From assembly GCA_015143295.1 (NCBI GenBank), contig CM026573.1:3755950-3819949 (forward strand): a stretch of DNA of 64,000 nucleotides, in the 5' to 3' direction. The notes below the pieces were generated by a model. That model did not search any database, was not told the DNA's origin, and saw nothing but the letters and a program-made list of their open reading frames with translations. This document shows positions 49,148 to 61,783 of the stretch, in pieces (the first letter of the stretch is position 1; every line of letters starts with the position of its first letter). Made by a program: the position numbers and the translations under genes. Source of the stretch: Tetracentron sinense. Taxonomy: Eukaryota > Streptophyta > Magnoliopsida > Trochodendrales > Trochodendraceae.

Positions 49148-49545
49148 TAGGGCTGTCAATGGGTCGGATTCGGATCGGATCTACCTAGATCTTAATCCGA
49201 TCCGATTAAGAATCTGACAGATCCGATTCGAGATTCGTTGGATCATGACTAAATCGATCTGAATCCGAACCTGATTATATTTGTAAGATCCGAATCTGAT
49301 TTGATCCGATTAAGGTTGAATTAAAAAAAAAACTTTATTTTAATATAAAAACCTAATAGTATCTTAATTAACTCTAATTAATGTTAATTTTTTTAAAATT
49401 AATACTCTATGCATGGAAAATCTATTTAAATTTTAAAATTTCTATTATAATCGGATCGGATCACCCTATATCTAGATCCGATCCGATTATAATTGGATTC
49501 TACCGATCCAATTTGAATCCGATCCAACGGTTCACATATAGGGTC
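49148..49545. mobile_element. Foldback element rich in GGATCGGAT
   Basis: The left half carries TCAATGGGTCGGATTCGGAT and the right half the inverse (AATTTGAATCCGATCCAACGG), around an AT-rich centre. Non-coding. It directly abuts the LTR starting at 49551. Confidence 0.5.
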
Positions 49546-49550
49546 CAAAG

Positions 49551-51239
49551 TGTAGCACCCCAGATATGTTTGTCTTGTATTAAAATCTTAATGTTTTTTC
49601 CTTGATTGAGTAGTTGAAATTCCGAAGTCAGGTTTACTGGAAATCCGAGTTTCTAAACTCCTTTTGCAGATAAGTCAACTTTGGGGACAATTTGGTCAAT
49701 AAATAAAGTGGAATTTGAAAATTCTAAACTGCCAAAAATGTCTCTTTTCGAAAGACAAATCCAACGCAAGTTGAATCGTCGAAATCCGACGAACGAGTTA
49801 AAAGTTATGGCCAAAACAGTAAAATGAGTCAAAGATCTGCAGAACACCGATCGCTAGGGATCGCTCGGTTCACAACCGATCGCTCAGTCCAAATTAGCGA
49901 TCGATCAGCCCACAACCGATCGATCGGTAGCTATCGACTGGTTAACTATTTTGTATGGGGGAAAATTTCAGAGAGAGTGTTTTCAACCGATCGCTCGGTC
50001 ACAAACACCAATCGCTCGGTTGAGCACTGATCGCTCGGTCATAAGTACCGATCGATCGGTCTTTCGTGTTTTTGTAGAATTTCAGTAAGGGCTTTTAGGT
50101 CTTTTGGCCCTCAACCATTGGGGCTATAAATAGGGGTCCTATTTCGAGGTATTACAGTACTCTACCTATTTCTAACCTAATTTGGCAAGAAAAAAGAGAA
50201 AACCTAGAGTTTTAAGGGAAAGATTGCTTGGAGAAGAAGGAGATTGCTAGGAGATTGCAAGGAGAGCTTCGAAATCTTCTTCAAAGCTCCCCCAAATCAC
50301 CTTGTGAGCGATTTGGATCCAATGGAAGGATCCCTAAAATCGATAAACTCCCTAACTCAACTCTATTAATGATGTTTGATGTATATTATTATAATATAAA
50401 TGATAATTTGATTTGTTTTTCCCTAATTATGCATGATTAAGCTTGTTAGAGATGGAAATGAATTTATACTATGGATGGATTGTATGGATTGTATGGAGGA
50501 TGAGAAATATTATAGAGGAATGGATGAATGTATGGATGTGGAATATGTTAGGGTTGTATAAATGAATTATGGTGTGATGGAATGTTAAAAATGGGAAATG
50601 ACAAGTTATCCATAATTAACACACTCAAGGTGTTTGTTGAAATGCTTAAGAAGGAGAAATATTAGTATGATGCTATTGATTATTAATAAATTAAGTTAAA
50701 TGGATATTGTTGTCGTTATGATAAATTATGTCCTATTTACTTGTATGATGATCGGTATTCGGGTAGGTCAAATCTTAGAGGAAAATCCTGCATGTTGAGA
50801 ATTCTCTAACTAGGGAAATGTAACCTAGCAGAGTTTCTTAACGAAAGATTGGAATCTAAGGAATGACTCATTTGGAATTCCAATCACAACACTCAAGCAC
50901 ACGTGCACTTGCATGGTAAGTATTCAAGTCTCATGAGTCCACTTGTCTCACAAGCATGCATGCATTAGATATGAACATGTTATGAATTATGTCATGAAAG
51001 AATGATCCCCCATTACGAACATCCACTCTACGCGTTGTCAAAATCATGGGGAGAGAAAATGGAATGACTTCTCCCCTATTTATCGCCACATGTCCCTTAT
51101 TTTGTGGTTGCCCGAGACCACCTATCTGGCTTCGCTAGAGACAATCCGAGGCTTGATGCGTATAGTATGCGGCAAATTACACATATCTTTGGGGTTGCGC
51201 AGTTAGAATAACTAAACGAAGAAGGCAAGTCTGATCGGT
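49551..51239 (+). mobile_element. LTR remnant (Gypsy-type), plus orientation
   Basis: It starts TGTAGCACCCCAGATATG, a usual start for plant Gypsy LTRs. It has a TATA box (CTATAAATA, 50124-50132) followed by a leader with AGAGAAAACCTAGAG. The segment AGTTGAATCGTCGAAATCC ... GAGTTAAAAGTTATGGCC matches the minus-strand LTR at about 53205-53265. A cluster of CGATCG palindromes lies at 49847-50061. No gag or pol and no clear 3' end were found, so this is a solo or truncated LTR with an approximate right limit. Confidence 0.5.
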
Positions 51240-51310
51240 TTTTTTTTTTTTACTAAAAGGTAAAGTACTTTTAGTGGACCCACATCACATGTTTTGTTTT
51301 TTTTTTTTTT

Positions 51311-51408
51311 GTGGAAAATAATCTCCTCAGCGAGGAGCGGAAGACTTCAAATTCTCTCATGTTGTAACCAGGACTCCATGAAAAAAATAATCTCCTCGGC
51401 AAGGAGCA
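51311..51408. repeat. Direct repeat flanking the minus LTR, copy 1 (partner 53947-54045)
   Basis: About 98 bp (ATAATCTCCTC ... GAGGAGCGGAAGACTTC ... CCAGGACTCCATGAAAAAAA ... TCCTCGGCAAGGAGC) recurs at 53947-54045. Each copy is itself made of two hairpin-like CTCCTC-n-GAGGAG or CTCCTCGGCAAGGAG units. Confidence 0.8.
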
Positions 51409-51410
51409 GA

Positions 51411-53745
51411 TGTCACGACCGAAAATACTCCCTACGAGTTAGGATACTTTGACATCGTGAACATATTACCAAAACATTCAGTACAACATATAAATCCTGT
51501 ATAACATATGAAACATACTATAACGGAAACAAAATACGAAATTTTCTATACATACTCTATCAAAGTTTATACAATAACCCAAAATAAAGAGTGAACATGT
51601 TCGCTCATCAAAATACATGTATCAGTCTCTCCTTATCTCACTCATTATGAGGCCACCACCTATTGAGTATCCTCTGATACTCCTAAAGCTCCTCTGGAGT
51701 AGGTATCTCCTCAACATATTTCTGTTCAACCCAGGGCTCTTGAGGACGCTCACCACAGATGTCGAGAGGACCTACCGACATAAATATGTACGACTGAGTA
51801 TTGAATACTCCGCATATACAAACCACTAGATAGTAATGTCATAATCATGAATACAATATATATATCGCAGTTTAAATCATTTCACATGCATTATTTTAAT
51901 CAGAGCGCGGAAAACATAATTTAAAAACAATCATGTGCATATACCTCGGAAAACATCTTCTTTTGCTTTACCATATTTATTTACGTTCCTTTACATCTTT
52001 GTATTATGGGTATTGTAAAATACCTTAGTTTCATTACTTTCCATCTACAGGTATATAAAATACCCTAGATCCACCTAAGGAGTCGGGCAACTAGTATCCA
52101 TGTACCCACATAAATTGGGCGGGCCTACTATTATCCTCACATTCGGCTACTTTTGAAGTAGATGACCAGTATCCATGATCCTTCCGAGTGGCCTGCTATT
52201 GTGCCTCCCCGATCGGTATTACTCAATTGATTAGTACTCATGAACTCACAGTAGATGGGCGGGCCTTCTATCAACTTGAGATAGATTACTAGAATCATCT
52301 TATACCATTACTTTCTCATATACTTTCTTTTCCCTCTTTACTTTCCATTACCTTCCATTACTTTCTAGTATACTTTTACTTCTTCTTTGGATACCCATAA
52401 TTGATAAAAACCGATCATGCATATACTTGTGTCAGTGTAGCATTTGTGTAAAACATGGTAGACAAAATTGGAAACACTTTACATATAGCTAATAGCTCAC
52501 ATATTCCAATCATAGCAATAGCCCATATACAAATAATCACCCATATCTAATTTCAACAAAATATAAGATTTTTTCTATTCAATTTTTCCAAAACTGAAGG
52601 CTTTTAATCATGCTTTTCATCTTTGAATTCTAACATAATATAAGGAACATCTAAAAATAGAATTAGCTACCCTCTTTATTCTTTGGTTTAAAGCATAGCA
52701 TCATCACAATTTAACAATATGAGTTCCTACTAGTTCATAGAACAAGTCAAATGATTTTATCTTGGATTACACAATAAGGTTTATGAAATTAAAATATAGT
52801 AGCTTATTCTACCTTTCAAGACCGATTCCCTACTGTCGTAGTGCTTTAAAAAAGTCAAAGGATCAATATCCAAGCTTTAGAAAAGTTTGAAAATGACGTG
52901 AGAAAGTCCTTGAGTTAAAAATCCAGACTCCAATTGATCACTAACAAGAATCCTAGAAGAAACCCTTCCTCTCTCTCTTTCTCCTACAAACTTTATCCCA
53001 AAAACATGCTTAAGGTTGTAGAAACCCTAAAACCCACGAAAATGGTGCTTAAATAGGCCAAGGGGGTTGCCCAAAGACCCCCATACCCTTAAAAATATCC
53101 TGGAAGTCGGCTATAGACCAAAAACCTAGCTGACCGGTCGACTGGTCAGAAGTTCGGTCGACCGGTTTGGTCACCCTGTTTCCCCTTTTTCTCTCTTCGG
53201 TATTTGGACCATAACTTTTGACTCGCTTATCAAATTTTGACAATTCAACTTGTGTTAGATTATTCATTCAAAGGGGAACAACTTTCATGTTTTGTACAAA
53301 TTCTAATTATGAGTTCTTAATGGTCTAAATAAGCCTACAAGTGGACTGGTCCAAAATGACTACTGAATTGACCGAGACCACCATTCGGAAACCTCACATT
53401 TGACATAACTTACACTCAAAATTTGAAAAAGTGTAAAATATGAACCTTGAAGAAGGTTTCGATATATTTCCACAAAATTAAGAATCATTCAATTCCGATA
53501 AGCGATGACAAAACTAGAGCTCCTACAAGCTGAGGGAATGTAAAGACATCCCTCTCTCTCGACACTTAGAATATGTTATACTCTTGTTTTTTCATCCCAA
53601 ACACCCATCAACAATACTTAAACTAATTTAAACTATTCTTATCATGCCTCATAAGCCAAGTTACATAAATGATCATCGACCTTTACAAGACTTGTGCCCA
53701 TGGCACTATTCACAATATTGTGAAATGGGTTCCCGGGGTTCTACA
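51411..53745 (-). mobile_element. LTR remnant (Gypsy-type), minus orientation
   Basis: On the minus strand it starts TGTAGAACCCCGGGAACCC and ends GGTCGTGACA, giving about 2.3 kb with TG...CA ends. A TATA-like CCTATTTAAGC lies at about 53050-53060. It contains AGTTGAATTGTCAAAATTTG ... GAGTCAAAAGTTATGG, homologous to the plus LTR, and a CGGTCGACCGG block in the same place as the CGATCG cluster. No internal coding region adjoins it. No 5-bp duplication was found at these limits, so they are tentative. Confidence 0.5.
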
Positions 53746-53946
53746 TTCACACTTAGGGTATTTTATATCCTAGATACTTAAGTATTATTATACTCTTAAT
53801 TTGAGACTCAACATACACATCTAAAACCCTCACTTGACTCTCACCATACTACCAATAACTAAATGAAAAACCTTAGGCCTTTCACATCATATAAGGGCAC
53901 TCTTCACTAACACTGTTCATAACACAGTGAACTCAGATTATTTTCT

Positions 53947-54045
53947 GTGAAAAATAATCTCCTCGATGAGGAGCGGAAGACTTCAAATTCTCTCATGTTG
54001 TGACCAGGACTCCATGAAAAAAACAATCTCCTCGGCAAGGAGCGG
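53947..54045. repeat. Direct repeat flanking the minus LTR, copy 2
   Basis: Second copy of 51311-51408. Here it continues into a third CGGAAGACTATAAATTTTCT unit, which is missing from copy 1, where the LTR begins. Confidence 0.8.
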
Positions 54046-54178
54046 AAGACTATAAATTTTCTTATGTTGTAATCGGACTCTTCTAGTTATGCACTTAGGT
54101 CGACATATGCTGTATTAATACCTTTTAACTGTGATTAAGATTCACTTACTCCTAGTGTTCACCCACATAACGGGATTC

Positions 54179-54474
54179 CAAGGAGTCCGGTTATGCCATT
54201 GAGGTCGACACGTGTCTCTATTGACACCCCTTAACTATGGTTAAGATTTACATACCATAGGGTTCACCCACCTATGCTTGATTTTTAGAAAAATTATCAA
54301 TTTTTTTAATCGTGGTTAAAATTTAACAACTCCTAAGGTAAAAATTTTCTAATATTTTTTTTCCTAAAAACCAAGGATAGGTAGGTGAACCCGAAGAGTG
54401 AGTGAATCTTAACCATGGTTAAAATGTGTCAATACAGACATATGGCGACCTCAGGGGCATAACTGGACTCCAAA
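54179..54474. mobile_element. Foldback element with AAGGAGTCCGGTTATGCC ends
   Basis: Left arm AAGGAGTCCGGTTATGCC ... GAGGTCGACACGTGTC; right arm its inverse (GGCGACCTCAGGGGCATAAC, TGGACTCC). The centre carries CTTAACCATGGTTA-like palindromes shared with the 16313-16668 family. A partial left-arm copy (54086-54170) lies just outside. Fragments with the same right end occur at 3205-3372. Confidence 0.65.
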
Positions 54475-57400
54475 GAGCCCGGTTACAACTTTGAGAGAAT
54501 TTCGAGTTGGAGCGGAAACCCCCCCCCCCCCCCCCCCGCCCCTGCCCCTGCCCCTTGCCCCTTTTTGCAATGTGTCACCTTTATAATTTTTTTTAATTGT
54601 TACTAAGATTCACTTAATCCTTAAAATTAATGCATATAACTTGGTTTGTTTTTAAAAAATTAACTATAAGGACTAAAACTTATTAACCATAATTGAAGGG
54701 CACTTAAAGGGTTTTGTGAGACTGAGTAGTCCCCTCATCGCCCCCCATGAGGATTGAGGTGCCTATGCCTATTTCTCGATATTTTATCCTATAAAAGGTC
54801 ATTTTCTCACGGGTGGGTAGGGTAGCACTCCCTCCAAGAAAGCGCTAAGACAATCATCTACGAACAAGCTCAAGTATAATTCCTAGGGCATTTCACTGCT
54901 GATGTCCAATCAGAAGGTAATGGATTTCGTCTCACCTTCGCCTGATGAAATGTCTTTCCCTCAACCTATAGGTTGACACATGTTTTTTTTTTTTGATATT
55001 CTTAAATTGTGGTTAAGTTTTACTAATTCTTAGGGTTCATTCATGGAACATTGGTTTTAAGAAAAAAATTGTAAAAGAAAATTAATTATATGAATTAAAA
55101 TTTTGTTAATGAGAGTTAAAAGGACAGTTAAAGGGGATAGGTGAGTGATCCAGACGGCTTTGGCCTGACGGGGCAGACCAAATCTAATCCCAATTAGAAA
55201 GATCTTGCTATAAAGATTGAAAAACTTTTGAGTTACGTATGTGGTAGGGAAGAAGGATGCTGGTAAGTCAAAAGACATCTCCCTCGAGAAAACGAGTGTG
55301 CCCACATGCCCTCTTTGGCCACTTTCGAGATTATAAGCTCTTTTATTATAATCTCAACACTAAAATAGGTAATAAAAATGATAAGAGATCCTCTCCAATT
55401 ATGCTACTACTGAGAAGACAGCAATCACTTAAGAGGCGCCACATATTTTTGTACGTCAATTGAGACCTTAGACTGTGTGCATATGTCTTGATTAACTCAC
55501 ATTAAGATATATGGCGCCTCCCAAGTGGATGCTGAGGGTCTCCTCACGAGCACAATTGGACATGATCCAAAGTCATACAAAACTATTATAATTAAAGATT
55601 ATTATTCGTGAAAGCATCCTAGAGACGCATCAAGCGGAAGTTTGTGTGGTGGGACCCAATATAATGAAATCAGGCAAACAGTGGGTCCTACATTCAATGA
55701 TATTATCTTCTGGTCGTTGAATGGTTGATGAGACATGTCTGCGAGTGAAAAGGCTATAGTCGCGTGATACATATTGGTAACTCTATGAAAATGTATGACT
55801 GCATAGTTCGACTATGACAGCTTTGTACAAGTCCAAACGAGCCCCATGGTCCACGGGCCCCCAATATGCCCCTCTAGCAGCCACATATGTACCTCTCTCT
55901 CACTTGTATGCATGTGTGAGGTATGGTGGGGGAAAGATGGTCAGCTCAAAAAGAGACTTTTTTTGGACCAAAGAGCATAAGCACCACACATTCGAAATTA
56001 AGAAAAACTTAATCCAAAATAATAAATATATATCACAAAAATACGGAATTGCCACCTATTTTAAAGGGAGAGTAAAAACTATATAAAATAAGAAATTCAA
56101 TTTAGCTAAAGGAAGATGTTAGACACTCTTTGGCAACCACCAAAAGTAATACTCACTCGCAAAATTCACCTTAGAATAATGCTTTATTTTGTTTTGATGT
56201 AAATAGAAAAAATAAATCAAATTCACATAAAATAAAATTTCTTGCATTTTATTTGAAAATAAAATATTTTACATAAAAAATAACTTTTGCCAAAAAAAAA
56301 AAAGACTTGAAGTTTAATTTGTTTATCATTTTTTCGTAAAATGATCAACTCTTTAAATATATTTTAAAAATATCATCTTCACATATATTTACGATAATAA
56401 CAAAAATTTCACTAGTCACATTTAAGATGACAAAAATATCCCTCTACCCCTCCTTACATATATTTTCTAAATTGACCAAAAAAAATCTTCGCATATATTT
56501 TTGAAAATAATAAAAATACCCTATCTACATGTATTTCTCAAAAATAATAAATATACATTCTATATGTACTTTTTAAAATGACAAAAATTATCTTCTCATA
56601 TAATTTTAAAATGAAAAATTAATTTTTATATGTAATTTCTAAAATGATAAAAATACACATCTTTTCACATGTATTTAAAATAACGACAATTGTTTTTTGG
56701 AATAGGAAAGATGGAATTAAGAATAAAATATTTACAATCTGGCATACTGACGATCCCGTGCATCCTTGACAACAATTTGAGCCACGGTGTTCGGGAAATT
56801 TTAGGGAGCTAGGTATACTTCTTGGACAGAGGTACAATGATTGAATGTTCATTTACTCCAAACAAAAGTAACATAAATTTTTTTTTTTTCTCTTATTTTC
56901 AAGGATGCAACTAAACAATAAAAAATAAATGAAAAATTCAGCATTTATAATTTTTAAATTAAAATATCTTATTTAAGAGTTATGCTCAAAATAGAAACAT
57001 GTTAATCAAGAGATTCAACCCAAATAGAAACATGCTATTAGGCAACTTCTAAGTATCATTCACCAAAAACGGAAAACATTCTAGCTCACATGAGAAATTA
57101 TTAAAATCATAATGGAAATAACCTAAAATAGCAGTAAATGAAAAATGAAATAAATATAAAAAATAACTTAGAATTTTTATCTAAGACAACTAAACCTGAT
57201 TAGTGTTGTCCACGTGTTTAGCAATCTAAGTCACACATAATTCCAAAGCAAATTTTAACTATTTTAAAAATATATTTTATGAATGACTCGAAATAGTTTA
57301 TCCTCATGCGGGGATGAAACATGGTGATAGCAAGCCTAGATCAATCATCTTAAGTATGTTATGTACTAAAAAGAATCAAACATAATTCTGAAAATGAAAC

Positions 57401-60400
57401 CAAATAGAGGGCATTTGTCTAAAATTGAAGAAAACAATGACCATAACAATGCACAACAGTTTGGCAGCAGAGTTACCTTAACCAGTATATATGCCAATAA
57501 GGCAAAAAAAAAAAAGGTTGAATGTAATCTTTCTGCTGCCAACTTGATTTTAGGTCCAAAATAGTAAATCGTGATGATGTGTGTGCCGTCAACTACAATT
57601 TCTCTTATACTGTTACAAGGTGTATCATTGTAGGTTATGTTCAAAACTTATATGAGCCATTAATTTTTTATCTCTCAAACTTCAAATCAATCGCAATTTT
57701 TGCTATATGATCTAAGTCAAATCTATTAGTCAAGTTTGGGGTCAACATTAAATTTAACCAGATCATGGGGTCCAATTTATGTTTTAATCTATAATTCCAA
57801 GTACCCTACACTAGTCACGAAAGAAAATCTAAGGTCATGGATAAAGTTAGATGGTTGGATTACTAAATTATAGAATCAAATTCGTTCGGTAAGAGGTCAA
57901 TCATACCACATCAATTTCAAATTTGTAGCATAGGACATAATCAATAGTGTAAGTACATCTGATTGAAAATGAGTCTCGGTAGATGTGATCTCTAGCTTAT
58001 TTTATTTCATTTTTATTTTTGGGAATTTGAAGCGATTTGCCTATCTAGATGTATTCAAAGGTTTAATCTAAATAATTTAATGCTAAGTTTAACATAAAGT
58101 CTACAATCAATTATCAACACAGTTAATCATTCATCCACCCAAACTACTCATGTAAATTCCGTCCTCCGATAAATATACAATTAAAAGAAAGAACGCATAA
58201 GAAGAGAAATTGAACAAAATTAACAAAATAATAAAAGAAGGTAGGATTTAGAGGGTATACTTACATTGGTATAATTTCCTAATGGTAAATCAAGCCGAAA
58301 TGTTATCCACTCCTTTGATTACATATAGAAAGCTTATTCAATGAAAGATAGAAAAGATAAGAGTATAATAGAATGGAGAATTCTCACTTAAAATCTTCTA
58401 AAATAATAGTTTGTCATACTTCCATTAGGGCTAAAGAGTTGAAGTCCTTAATTAGAAAAAGGAGGGGGAGGGGGGGTTATATGGAGATAATAAGGTACTA
58501 ATTTGGGAGGTTTCCTAACCAATTTTAAAACTGAAAGTGTCGGTAGTTAAATTATCGACATGTTTTAGGCCAAACAATAGTCTGTAATACTATTAACGGC
58601 AATAGGTTTTGAGTTAAAATTGAAAATGGCGGTATTATCTTAACTTACACCTTTAAATATAATTTGTAAACTCAATTTTAACTCATGAACATTTTAATAA
58701 GTTTTACAAAATAAAGGATATTTTCCTAAATTTTTAGGGATACTCGAAAAACTCTTAAATTATAGCATAGCCCTAAAAGCTACTATGGAGCTTACAGTTG
58801 GTGTTCAATCTTTGGAGAAAAAAAATCATTACTTTCAATGATTGAGTTACAAGTGGAATAAAGAGAGGTCTCATGACAGAATTCACCCTTTCAACGTCTC
58901 TGACTTCTTACAAAAAAAAAAAAACAAAAACTTCTCTCATTTAGATGGATCACCTGATTAAGAAGACTAAGGGACGTTTGATAAAAGTACTTATCTAGAT
59001 AAGTGCTGTCTAATTAAGATGTAAAAATTATGAACTATTTATAATAATAGAATGGTCCATAAATTGATGTTGTCCATCTAAGTAAAATAAGTTTTTTTTT
59101 TTCCAAAACACTAGTTTAGATTGCTTATTGAATAAGTGATAAAATCACTTATTGCTAAAAAATTTAGACATCACTAAAATTTGATCAAACAGTCTTGTTA
59201 CTAAGAGCTTAATTTAGTAGAATGAGCTAATAAGCTTTTATTTGAAGTTTTATCTAACGCCCCCTAATTGAAATTGTGGTGAGCTACTGTCAGCACACAA
59301 TTTACCGAAATTAGGCTTGACTTTTGACGCTAGATTAGAAGAAAGAAATCCACTTGTTCAAGAGATAATCAAAAGAGATAAACTAGCGGATAAGGAATTA
59401 GTGACAATGTCAGTTTTCTAGCTAGTGACTAGTGAGAGTGAAGGTAACTTGAGCTGGTAATATGTTCAATGGGCCTACAACAGGCCAATAATAGGCCAAG
59501 ATGGGCTTGGGCTGACGCTTTGCCAGCCCATTTGTTGCTGCAGAGGTCAAGATATAAGGAATTTCAATCCGAGTCGGTCTATGAGTACTCTCATATATAC
59601 TCCCAAAAATGTAATCCCTAATCCTAATTGTCTATAACTAACTACTAAGTACCAGAAATTATCTTGCATTGTTTTGTCTTTTCTAATGCCACACTAACTC
59701 TAATCCTAACCGTTTAAAATTAAGATTAACGTTTAGGATTTGAGAGTATATTTGGCCGTACCGTAGGCTAATTAATTCCATATAGCTGTTTCCTGCTATG
59801 GTATGTCTTAGCATTGTCTCTTAACATTCCCTAATTATTGGTTGCAGCTTTGGTTCTCACTCCCAATGTAACGGATCCAAGTAAGTCACTAACAACCAAC
59901 CAACCGTAGATAAATGATGTTGCCCCCTAGAAGGCCACCCAAAACAAGTCTGCATGAGTCACCCTAAGGCTGTAAATTGACCAGTCTGTTCCAGGTTGTA
60001 CTTGACACCATCTTGGATTGTGAACTGCCACTGATAACTCAGGCCCGTACTTGTAGCGGGATGGCCCAATTCTGAAGGCCCATTTCGAGCCCATACAAAA
60101 TATTTGTTAGGCTGGTTCCTACACAGCTCTTAAGCACTTCCCAGTTCCCAGGCACGGGCAGGTCTCAGGTCTAAAGTCTGACATAGGTGGAGAGCCTTCC
60201 ACATCACCCACAACACTGCATCTATTGTAAGGGTTAAGATTTCCTGTCCAGCCTCTCCAACTCGCCATGTGTTCCTTTTTACTCCATCTCATTAAGAATC
60301 TAACCTTGATTTTTATATAAAAATAGAAAGAATTTAACCAAAAAATTAAAATTCTTAACCAGAGTTAAAGGGTGTTAGAGGCGGAGTTAACGGTTGGGCT

Positions 60401-61400
60401 AGAGTAAATCTGCTCCCCCATCGTAATGTCCTACTAGGAGGAGCAGTTTTGTTTTGGTAATATTAAGGAATTTACAGCACGTTTGGGTGGCATTACCCAT
60501 AGTAGGATTGGATTCTCGTCACCTAAATAGTGTTATTAAGATCCCAAACAACATATGTGAACAAAAATAAATGGATGTTTATTATAACCTGTTGATCACA
60601 TGAATCCTCCCTCATATACAGCTCGAGTAAATCTCGATTTGGATGCACCAAACATGTGCATCTCCAACATTCCATATGCTAACAGACCAACTTTACAACA
60701 AATCCAACCAAGTACATTGACACATTTTTTTTTTAAATTAATGGATTAATCAAGAGGCCAAGAGCTACCACTCACGTGCGTGTGCGCATGTGCGCGGGGA
60801 AATTTCACTCCTCGTTCAAAATCATTTGATTTTTATACATGCGTCAACCATAAACAAGTTTAAATGGGTTTAATCTTGCTTGCCTGCACATGTTAGTTTA
60901 ATCTAACATAAAAGAAACTCACACGATATGTCATGAGAAATCACTGGACTAAGTGAAGATTCAGCTCAGCTCAAGCCTGTTTATCAACTACTTAATATAA
61001 CAATCTACAAAAATCCAATAACTTTATCGGACTTTTTTAATTTTATTTTATATATCTTAAACTAAAGTGGGCGACGAAGTCATCCTGGTTGAACCAGTAT
61101 GGTTCGGGTACCTTAAAAAATGCTAAATTGAGATATTTGTGCACTAACTTGGTACTTTATTAGCTAGATTAGGATAGATATTTCTTCACTGAGCTTTCCT
61201 AGACAAACAAGAAGCATGCGTATCCCCGCAAAAGCGAATCATGGTCACTGAGTTGGATCGTTCCTTTGCTCATTTGTACAGAGTCCAGCCCAGACCCAGA
61301 AGGCTCCCTAGTCCGGCCCGAGTCCTCAACTCAGAATGATGATTTGAACAATCATTGGCCCAAATAATGCCTGGCCCCAGTTCTTAAAGTGGTAGGCCCA
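54475..61400. other. Gene-poor AT-rich region
   Basis: No supported gene. A poly-C tract is at about 54520-54537. Further foldback-family fragments occur at about 54590-54710, 54965-55130 and 60225-60380. Degenerate tandem repeats lie at 56340-56690. The small open frames (for example 55814-56086 and 57366-57644) show no family motif. Confidence 0.5.
56340..56690. repeat. Degenerate tandem repeat, period roughly 45-55 bp
   Basis: Around seven irregular copies of a unit of the form CTTCACATATATTT-n-AAAATGACAAAAATACC, with drifting spacing. AT-rich and non-coding. Confidence 0.6.
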
Positions 61401-61421
61401 AATCTTGTATAATCTGTCATG

Positions 61422-61429
61422 TATTTATA
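61422..61429 (+). promoter_or_regulatory. TATA-like box of the WD40 gene
   Basis: TATTTATA about 355 bp upstream of the ATG at 61784 implies a 5' leader of roughly 330 nt, rich in CT, with a short overlapping upstream reading frame (ATG at 61750). Confidence 0.45.
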
Positions 61430-61783
61430 TTGTTGGGCCAAAGCCCGCCAGACCAAATCTACAAATCTCATTCTACTTCTCGTCGAGAAAGTCCCGATAT
61501 TTTCAATTTCTCTTCCTTTCCGACAAGAAAAAAACTAAGCCAAATCAAGCCAAGCCAATCGAAGCCTAGCCGAATAGCCGATCCGGAAAGAAAGGGAGAT
61601 CAAGAAAAAAACCCAGCTCTTAACCTCGGATATACAAACCAAATCCACCTTCTCCCTCCTCTCTGCCCAAATTCCAAACCTCCCGAAATCGCCACGTGGC
61701 GTCATCCCAATCCATCTCCGATACTACATAACCCTCTTTCTCTCTCTCTATGCACAGAGAGATCTTCTTCTCGTCCTGCCGGC

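Noticed and set aside
57366-57644. 92-codon minus-strand frame
   Set aside because: AT-rich, hydrophobic by composition, no recognisable domain or splice partners.
61430-61783. Upstream extension of the WD40 frame to 559 aa
   Set aside because: The extension begins at a TTG next to the TATA-like box, not an ATG, and its sequence is low-complexity leader. The first in-frame ATG is at 61784.
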